Positions 1 to 5,719 of a stretch of 5,719 bases of DNA are shown here, piece after piece; the first letter of the stretch is position 1; each line of letters opens with the position of its first letter. The position numbers and the translations under genes were made by a program. Location of the stretch: positions 1 through 5,719 of the forward strand of contig JAMOTU010000160.1 in the NCBI GenBank assembly GCA_027062165.1. The letters are read 5' to 3'. The notes beneath the pieces were generated by a model that saw only the letters and a program-made list of their open reading frames with translations, was not told where the DNA came from and ran no database searches. This DNA comes from Candidatus Altimarinota bacterium (GTDB lineage: Bacteria; Patescibacteriota; Gracilibacteria; Absconditabacterales; Absconditicoccaceae).

Positions 1-207
1 GATTTTGAAAAAATTTCTTCAGAAATTTTTGTTAGTACTAGAAAAGATTGGGAAGATAAGTGAGAAAATCCAGAGTCTGCACCGTTAAAAGATCAAATTT
101 TATGATTTTTTATTTTTTCTTTAGGAACATTAATAGTTTTGGCTTTTGTGCTTTGATTGATTATTGTCATTAAAATTTTGATTTGAATAGTAGATAAAGT
201 TTTTTAG
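1..207 (+). CDS. C-terminal part of an unidentified membrane-anchored protein (5' truncated)
   Basis: The frame is open from the first base of the window and ends at TAG 205-207, giving the last 68 residues of a protein whose start lies upstream. It crosses four UGA codons, read as Gly (residues 21, 35, 52 and 62 of the visible part). Residues 1-30 are polar and charged. Residues of about 33-63 are strongly hydrophobic (ILGFFIFSLGTLIVLAFVLG and onward), long enough for one long helix or a tight helical hairpin, followed by a short VDKVF tail. This looks like a soluble or extracytoplasmic region with a C-terminal membrane anchor. I do not recognise a family and assign no function. With UGA as stop the frame would be broken four times, so standard-code annotation would miss it. 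Confidence 0.7.
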
Positions 208-237
208 AGTATTTGATTTAATACTTAGAAAGATTTT

Positions 238-303
238 TTGATATGGTTAGGGTTAATAGTGTTTTGATGAACGATAATATGACTATATAAATTTTTTAGT
301 TAG
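238..303 (+). CDS. Doubtful 21-residue single-helix membrane peptide
   Basis: A short open stretch lies between TAG 226-228 and TAG 301-303. From TTG 238 it would encode 21 residues beginning LIWLGLIVFGGTIIG, a clean transmembrane helix if its three UGA codons are Gly. There is no ATG in frame and no ribosome binding site. It is in the same frame as the genes before and after it, so it could equally be a remnant of a longer membrane protein or chance. No family can be assigned at this length. Confidence 0.2.
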
Positions 304-321
304 ATTATATGTTATCAAATT

Positions 322-645
322 ATGATAGAATCAATAAGTTTTAAGTTTCTGATATTAGTAATTATTCTTATTTTATTTCGGTTTGGAATATATAGATTAT
401 TATATAAACTTGCCAACAATGATAAAAGTTTTATTGGTGTTGCTGGATTGGTTGATGTTTTGGTGTCTATCTTTCTGTCTATTGTAGTCTGGTTAATAAT
501 AAAAAAATTTAATATTATTATGCCTTGATTAAATAATTTAAATTATAAAAATTTAGAAGGTTTAGTTCTTTGTTTTGTGATAGTAGAACTTACAAAAATA
601 CCTTTTTATGGTTGGTATAAATATAAAATTAAAAATTTGTTTTAG
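322..645 (+). CDS. Small three-helix integral membrane protein, unknown function
   Basis: This encodes 107 residues from the first ATG after an in-frame TAG (301-303) to TAG 643-645. UGA 526-528 is read as Gly69; with the standard code the protein would stop at residue 68 and lose its last helix. Hydropathy suggests three membrane segments, at about residues 7-28, 38-60 and 79-96, with Lys/Arg-rich flanks (YRLLYK, IKKF, the YKYKIK tail) that should face the cytoplasm. Residue 20, inside the first helix, is CGG in the context LILF-x-FGIY; Trp would suit that site better than Arg. I recognise no motif or family. It ends 19 bases before nrdB in the same direction, which suggests co-transcription but not a shared function. 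Confidence 0.75.
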
Positions 646-664
646 AATATAAATATAGACTAAA

Positions 665-1936
665 ATGAAACAGTTTACTATTAATATTCCTGTAGGAGAT
701 GGAAAACAATTAGAGGTAAATGTTACTTTTGAAAACGGCATTTATAGAGCTGAGTCAAAAGATTATTTTGATAATCTTCTATGAGCTAGAGAAAAAGTGA
801 TTATTTCAGCTAATAATCTGGAAGAATTAATAGAAAAATTGGGAAAAGAACTTAAAAATAAATGGCAAGAACATATACAAGTAAAAGAGAAAAAAGAATG
901 ATACATTCCTAGAAGAAAGTTATTTAATCCTGAAGGAGATGATAATTTACAAGAGAGGAGAGTGATAAAATGAAATACCACAGGTATTTTTAATTTAAAT
1001 AATGTTAAATATTGACGGGCTAAACAATTATATAATGTTATGATTTGAAATTTTTGGATTCCTGAGAAAGTAAAATGATTACCAGAAGATGCTAAACAGT
1101 ATCTAGAAGTTTTAACTGATGCAGAAAGAAGAACATATGATGGTATTATTTCGTTTCTGACATTCTTAGATAGTATTCAAACAATGAATTTACCTAATAT
1201 AAATGATTATATAACTGCTCCTGAAATTAACTTGATATTAGCAATACAAACTTATCAAGAAGCTATTCACAGTCAATCTTATGCTACAATTTTAGAAACT
1301 GTAGTTCCAGCGGAAAAGAGAGATAAGGTATATTATTTTTGGAGAGATGATGAATATCTGTTAGAAAGAAATAAATTTATTTGATGAATTTATCAAGATT
1401 TTATAGATAATCCTACAGATAGAAATTTTTTTAGAACTGTAATTTGAAATTATCTTTTAGAATCAATATATTTTTACAATGGATTTGCTTTCTTTGATAC
1501 AATGGCAGATTTAGGAAAAATGGTTGCTTCTCAAAGAATGATTAACTATATTAGAAGAGATGAACTAACTCATGTAACACTTTTTGCTAATTTAATTAAA
1601 GATTTAAAAAGAGAATTTCCAGATATGTTTGATGAAGATTTAGTATATGAAATGTTTAAGCAGGCTGTAGATTGGGAAATTAGATGGTCTACACATATTA
1701 TAGGAGATTGAATAATGGGTATGAATGAAGAAACTATTGATAAATATACAAAATGGCTTGCAAACGAAAGATTAAATCTTATATGATTAAAACCACTTTA
1801 TCCTGAATACACCGAAAATCCTTATAAACATCTAGAGAGATTATGGGATCATAATTTGGAAAAATGAAATTTCTTTGAATCTACTGTTACAAATTATACT
1901 CAAGCAAGTGCTTTGAAAGGTGATTGGAATTTTTAG
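665..1936 (+). CDS. nrdB: Class I ribonucleotide reductase beta subunit, with an extra N-terminal domain
   Basis: NrdB carries the metal-tyrosyl radical cofactor that activates the alpha subunit NrdA to reduce ribonucleotides to deoxyribonucleotides in the cytoplasm. The gene encodes 423 residues and reads 12 UGA codons as Gly. The ferritin-like core holds all expected ligands: D169 (LDSIQ), E199 and H202 (EAIHSQSY), E266 (LLES), E300 and H303 (RRDELTH). The radical Tyr is kept at Y206, unlike the Phe of the chlamydial class Ic enzyme. The tail (NFFES near the end, final GDWNF) resembles the NrdA-docking C-terminus. Family homology begins near residue 84 (RKLFNPEGDD). Residues 1-83 are an unusual extension with a predicted strand-strand-strand-helix look and are not an ATP-cone. 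Residue 118 is CGG where relatives have Trp. nrdA is not in the window. The start is the first ATG of the frame, 19 bases after the previous gene. Confidence 0.96.
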
Positions 1937-1958
1937 TTTATTTTATTAATAAATAAAT

Positions 1959-3041
1959 ATGTTGTTGGAAAAACTTGAAAAATTAGAAAAGAAATACCAA
2001 GAACTTAAAGAAAAACTTTATGATCCTAAAATAGCTAGTAATGTTGATGAATTAGTTAAAATTAACAAACAATTGGCTGAATTGGAAAATATTCACAATT
2101 TGTATGTTAAATATAAAGAAACTATTGATCAAATAAATGAAGCAAAACAGATTTTGGAAGAAGAAAGTGATGAAGAAATGTTACAATTAGCCAAACAACA
2201 ACTTAAAGAAGCTGAAGAAAGAAAAGAGGAATTAGAACAAAAAATAAAAATAGCACTTTTACCTAAAGATCCTAATGATGATAAAAATATTTATTTAGAA
2301 ATAAGACCTGCTGCTTGAGGAGAAGAAGCTGCATTATTTGCAGCTGAACTTTTAAGAATGTATTTGAGATATGCAGAAAAACAATGACGAAAAGCAGAAA
2401 TTGAAGAACATCAACCTTCAGATTTAGGAGGTGTAAAGTTGGCAGTAGTAAGAATATCTTGAGATAAAGTATATTCAAAACTAAAATTTGAATCTTGAGT
2501 TCATAGAGTACAAAGGATTCCTGTAACTGAATCTTGATGAAGAATACATACTTCTACTGTTACTGTAGCTGTAATTCCTGAAGTAGATGATATAGATATT
2601 AAAATAAATCCAGAAGATATTGAAATTGATACTTATGCTGCTTCATCTGCAGGATGACAGCATGCTAACAAAAATGAAACTTGAGTAAGAATACATCATA
2701 AACCAACAGGTATAATAGTTAATGTATGAGATAGTAGATCTCAACTTCAAAATAAAGAAAAGGCTTTTAGAATATTAAAAGCTAAACTTTATCAATTGGA
2801 GCAAGAAAAAAGAGAGAAAGAATTAAAAGAGCAGAGACTTAATCAGATTTGAACATGAGATAGATCAGAAAAAATAAGAACTTACAATTTTCCTCAAGAT
2901 AGAGTAACTGATCATAGAATTAAAAAATCTCGGTCCAACTTACCTGCTATTTTAGATGGAGAAATAGATGAAATAATTAACGATCTTATAGTAGAAAATC
3001 AAACTAGAATGCTTCAAGCAATGGAAAATAATAATTCTTAG
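1959..3041 (+). CDS. prfA: Peptide chain release factor 1 (RF1)
   Basis: RF1 enters the ribosomal A site at UAA and UAG and triggers peptide release. The gene encodes 360 residues, the same length as E. coli RF1. Residues 1-110 are coiled-coil-rich helices (domain 1), followed by [12 protein letters not shown], the stop-recognition motif PVT at 188-190 (PxT marks RF1; RF2 has SPF), GRIHTS, the catalytic GGQ at 232-234, and the conserved [16 protein letters not shown] and VTDHRI. Eleven UGA codons are read as Gly, including 2655-2657, the second Gly of GGQ, and the pair 2535-2540. The usual ESQGRIH is ESGGRIH here. There is no UGG; CGA at residue 144 and CGG at 325 lie where Trp is expected in relatives. 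In table-25 bacteria RF2 is lost, so this is probably the only codon-specific release factor. The start ATG is 22 bases after nrdB. Confidence 0.97.
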
Positions 3042-3062
3042 TTAGTTTAATTTGTATTCATT

Positions 3063-4097
3063 ATGCTCGAGAGACTTGCTAAAATAGAAAAACTCATTTT
3101 TACTGATGAATGGGAAATGTATTTTGAAAATCCTATCCAAGACTATTACAATATAACTAAGGAAAAGATTCGTCTAATAATTTCTAGCAAAAGGTTAGGA
3201 TTTTTAAGACATGTACCTGATAATTATACTCCTAAATGAGTAATTTGATATTGATTAATTAGATGATACAATTGTCAATGAAGATGTCATTATTGTTATC
3301 TACAATCTTATTTTAAATCGCCAGATATGGTTAAATTTTTTAATATAGAAGATTATTTAAATTTTTTAGAAAAATTTTTAGAAGAGTTTTTTAAAAAATA
3401 TCCTAACAAAAAGATTATACTTTATGATTGAGATTTTCAGGATAGTTTAGGTTTAGTGTATTTGAAGAAAAATATTTATTTTTTAGAAAAAATCCTTCAA
3501 GTTATAAAAAAATGTAATGATAAAGTAAAATTGGAAATAAGGACAAAACAAATTGTAAAGGAGATATCTGAAGATTGAAGCCAGATGATTTCTGAAGATT
3601 GTGAAAATAAAGGTTTTGAAAGGTTGTATGGAAAGATTTTTAAAAAAGACTATATAAATAATTTAATTGTTGCTATTACTTTTTCTCCTCAAGCTATAAT
3701 AACTAAATATGAATGGTGAACATCAGATTTAAAAACAAGGATAGATTTTGCTAGATATGTTCAAAAAAAATGATTTAAAGTATGAATAAGAATAGACCCT
3801 GTTATCTTAGATGATAAAAATGATATTTACAAAAGTGTAAATTTATATTTGAATTTAATAGATAAACTAAAAGCAAATTTAAATCTAGATTTAGTGGAAG
3901 ATCGAAGTATATGATTACTTAGATTAAAGAAAAATTTATATAAAAAATATAAAAATACAGATTTAGTCAACAATCTTACGGATTATGAAAAGTGATTTTA
4001 TAGATATCCAGAAAGTATTAGAAAAAAAGTTTATAAAACTTTGTTAGAAAAAATCGATTGAAAGTCATATATTTGTATGGATGATTTACTTATCTAA
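3063..4097 (+). CDS. Radical SAM protein of the spore photoproduct lyase (SplB) family, lacking the H-donor Cys
   Basis: This encodes 344 residues, close to the length of B. subtilis SplB, with 13 UGA codons read as Gly. The [4Fe-4S]/SAM motif is C71-x3-C75-x2-C78 in NCQGRCHYCYLQ, and the HYCYLQ context, including both tyrosines, is typical of SplB. Downstream DFQDSLGL (about 124-131) aligns with the SplB stretch around Cys141, and ITKYEWGTSDLKTRI (about 212-226) matches the family's NFEPGTSPLDKRI region. The SplB hydrogen-donor Cys141 aligns with D124. True SPL repairs spore photoproduct in UV-damaged DNA; without that Cys, and with no spores expected, I infer a different radical SAM reaction, substrate unknown. 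Residues 180-200 look like a lineage-specific insertion. CGA encodes residue 281. The gene starts 21 bases after prfA and its last 12 bases overlap the convergent gene. Confidence 0.88.
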
Positions 4098-5027
4098 AAT
4101 AATTAAATTTTCTAAATTTATCTTTTTAGAAAGTATATCAGCTTTTAAAGAAGTATTTGTAAAAAGCTTATCTAGGTTATTTTTTAAAATTTTATAAGAA
4201 ATTTTTACTTTTTCTTTTTTTCATTTTTTTTCAACTATATATGATTGTTTTTTGATATAAATTTCTAATATATTTCACTTAATTACTAGATAATCTCATC
4301 AAGGATTTTTTATTTTAAAATTTCATAGTTTTGCGATAGCTTTTCCTATAATTAATAAAATATCCTCATTTTTGTTAGTATATAATCTATTTTTAAGAGT
4401 AAATATCGCTGGTTGTCAATTTATACTACTTATATTCAACTTTCTTCAATCACTAAGCAGAATTTCTACCTGTCAATCTACTTTTATTATATCAGAATTA
4501 TTTATTTTAAAATTTTTACAGTTTGTAATTTGGTCGTTATTTATATATATTTTTCAAGTACAATCTGTTATATATCAATGTGATAATTTTCATGTAGGAT
4601 CATAGGGGAAAAATTTAGTTGATCCATTTGTAATCAAATAATTACTTTTTCGGTCTTTAATTAAAGGTGTCTTTGTATTTCAAGTAATAATAGTTTTTCG
4701 TCAATTTTTTGTTTTTATTATACCTGCTATTTGAAATTTATTTCAAGTTTTTGCGTATACATAACATCTTCAGAAAAAAGGTTCTTTTAAATGACAGTAA
4801 AGTCATTTTTTAATACCAGAGTATATGTCTATAACATAGTCGGGGTCAGGTAATTTTTGTGAAGATTGAATAGTTAAAAGTAAATTATTTTTAATAATTT
4901 TTAAGTCCCTAATTATTTTTTTATTATTTTTATCTATTAAACTTTCTTGATAAAAGTATCTTATTAATCAACCTAAAAATATTGATATTCCAAACAAAAG
5001 TGTTAAACTTATTATATATCTTTTCAT
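4086..5027 (-). CDS. Single-pass exported protein, pseudopilin-like N-terminus and possible FecR-like domain
   Basis: This encodes 313 residues from ATG 5027-5025 to TAA 4088-4086, with 17 UGA codons read as Gly; the standard code leaves only fragments. Residues 4-24 form one hydrophobic helix after MKR, which predicts an N-in membrane anchor with the rest outside. Residues 35-100 (a DLKIIKNNL helix, KLPDPDYV, then Gly/Tyr-rich strands) resemble the body of type IV pilin-like proteins, although no prepilin peptidase site is evident. Four Cys (78, 88, 156, 170) could form two extracellular disulfides. Residues of about 180-275 are beta-rich, and LSDGRKLNI followed by LLIIGKAIAKLG and LVIKGNILEIYI recalls the FecR fold; I rate this as weak similarity. 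There is no UGG, but CGA at residues 110 and 126 may be Trp. The gene overlaps the radical SAM gene tail to tail and diverges from prsW. Confidence 0.8.
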
Positions 5028-5049
5028 TTTATTTTTAATTTTTAAATAA
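5028..5049. other. 22-base divergent intergenic region
   Basis: Only 22 A/T bases separate the divergent start codons of the exported-protein gene and prsW. The spacer is too short to hold two full promoters, so promoter elements for each gene must reach into the coding sequence of the other. I see no Shine-Dalgarno sequence on either side and no convincing -10/-35 pair that stands out from the AT background. Confidence 0.6.
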
Positions 5050-5719
5050 ATGGATATTCTTTTATTTCTTGTTAGTTTTTTGTTCTTTTTCTTGATAATA
5101 AAACAAATTAGATTTAAATTTAATTTTTACAAAATTTTGTTATTATTTTTAGCTATATTAGGATGATTAGCAGCTGGTAGTTTAGTATATTTTATAGGAA
5201 AAAATTTTTTTGTCAATTCTAAATATTGGAGTATTATTATTTGACCAATATTAGAGGAAATTGCTAAATTTTTAGTTATATATTCAATTTTAATAAATTT
5301 TAAAGATTTAACTAGATATTCTTGAAAATTTTGGGCTGTATTTTGATGATTAGTTTGACTTACCTTTTCAATTTATGAAAACCTTGTATATATTCAGTCA
5401 GGTTTAGATATAGAATTGTTGATTTATAGAATATTCATTGTTTGAGGTTTAATACATATGCTTTTGTGAATGATTTACTGATATTTGATTTACAAGAGTT
5501 TTTTTATACATCGTTATTTTCCTAATGTTTTTAAGCTTTATAAAAGAAAATATATTAAATTAACTGATTTTCCCAGTTTGATAAAACTTATATATTACAA
5601 TAGTAAGAGATCTATTAAAACTATTTTACAATTTTTTCTAAAAATTTTTGTATTAGATGTAACTATTGATTATCTATTAAAGGGAAAAAAAGAAAGTTTT
5701 TATTGACATTCTCCAGTTG
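5050..5719 (+). CDS. prsW: PrsW-like intramembrane protease (3' truncated)
   Basis: There are 223 visible residues from ATG 5050, and the frame is still open at the window edge. Ten UGA codons are read as Gly. The protein is highly hydrophobic, with helices near residues 2-18, 28-50, 60-82, 94-115 and 125-150. It carries the signature residues of the PrsW family within membrane segments: GPILEEIAK with E69, E70 and K73; FGGLVGLTFSIYEN with E110; and LIHMLLG with H136. In Bacillus, PrsW is the site-1 protease that cleaves the anti-sigma factor RsiW; members elsewhere often have unknown substrates. The family assignment rests on the spacing and context of these motifs. A basic region (YKRKYIK) and a further hydrophobic stretch at about 191-210 follow. 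The neighbouring single-pass exported protein, divergently transcribed, is a candidate partner by position only. Confidence 0.85.

Noticed and set aside
208..225. Hairpin AGTATT-N6-AATACT just after the first stop codon
   Set aside because: The stem has six pairs with a single G-C and no directly adjoining U-run; it is too weak to call a terminator in such AT-rich DNA.
243..290. 15-codon ATG frame in the gap before 322
   Set aside because: It is too short, with no ribosome binding site and no hydrophobic or conserved character.
665..913. NrdB N-terminal extension as an ATP-cone
   Set aside because: The expected ATP-cone pattern (a KRDG-type start followed by F-x-x-x-K-I) is absent.
763..981. 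72-codon frame on the - strand
   Set aside because: It is wholly antisense to the N-terminal part of nrdB and resembles no protein; it arises from base composition.
1184..1711. Short standard-code frames at 1184-1384 and 1502-1711
   Set aside because: They are in-frame pieces of nrdB bounded by UGA codons that encode Gly, not separate genes.
2272..2478. 68-codon frame on the - strand
   Set aside because: It is antisense to prfA, Leu/Phe-rich low-complexity translation, with no independent support.
4109..4132. Inverted repeat TTTCTAAA-N8-TTTAGAAA near the convergent gene ends
   Set aside because: It is a perfect 8-base stem, but A/T-rich, inside the - strand coding sequence and not followed by a U-tract; chance is likely.
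4372..4605. 77-codon frame on the + strand
   Set aside because: It is opposite the exported-protein gene, which spans it with an uninterrupted 313-residue frame of believable composition; the + frame looks like its shadow.
5485..5706. 73-codon + strand frame taken as a separate gene
   Set aside because: It is the in-frame downstream part of prsW, separated only by UGA codons read as Gly.
1..5719. Mycoplasma/Spiroplasma code (UGA=Trp)
   Set aside because: UGA falls on conserved Gly positions such as GGQ, and UGG serves as Trp in nrdB, the radical SAM gene and prsW.

Overview
**Organism and genetic code.** The window is AT-rich bacterial DNA that can only be read if UGA is a sense codon. Conserved proteins (ribonucleotide reductase beta subunit, release factor 1, a spore-photoproduct-lyase-like radical SAM protein, PrsW) run unbroken through about 68 in-frame UGA codons, and these fall at glycine positions. 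One of them is the second glycine of the GGQ motif of release factor 1. UGG is still used for Trp, so this is not the Mycoplasma code. UGA=Gly is translation table 25, used by Absconditabacteria (SR1) and Gracilibacteria. A second deviation is probable: several of the seven CGA/CGG codons align with conserved Trp rather than Arg (NrdB residue 118, RF1 residues 144 and 325). That would favour Absconditabacterales. Residue numbers below use UGA=Gly; CGA/CGG is written as Arg/Trp where uncertain.

**Layout.** The + strand carries, in order: the 3' end of a membrane-anchored protein (1-207), a doubtful one-helix peptide (238-303), a three-helix membrane protein (322-645), nrdB (665-1936), prfA (1959-3041) and an SPL-like radical SAM gene (3063-4097). 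From 322 to 4097 the gaps are only 19-22 bases, so these four genes may be co-transcribed. A - strand gene (5027 down to 4086) follows. It encodes a single-pass exported protein with a possible FecR-like C-terminal half, and its 3' end overlaps the radical SAM gene by 12 bases. Divergent from it, 22 bases away, is a prsW-like intramembrane protease gene (5050 to the window edge, 3' truncated).

**How the genes fit together.** nrdB (dNTP supply) and prfA (termination at UAA/UAG) are housekeeping genes. prfA matters most because it is probably the only codon-specific release factor of a cell in which UGA no longer means stop, and it cannot be made without UGA decoding. The SPL-like protein keeps the radical SAM cluster but lacks the hydrogen-donor cysteine of true spore photoproduct lyase. 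The exported protein and PrsW form a possible, unproven, protease-substrate signalling pair. No start codon has a clear Shine-Dalgarno sequence. I see no tRNA, rRNA, CRISPR array, insertion sequence or convincing terminator. There is no gene-free stretch longer than about 115 bases.
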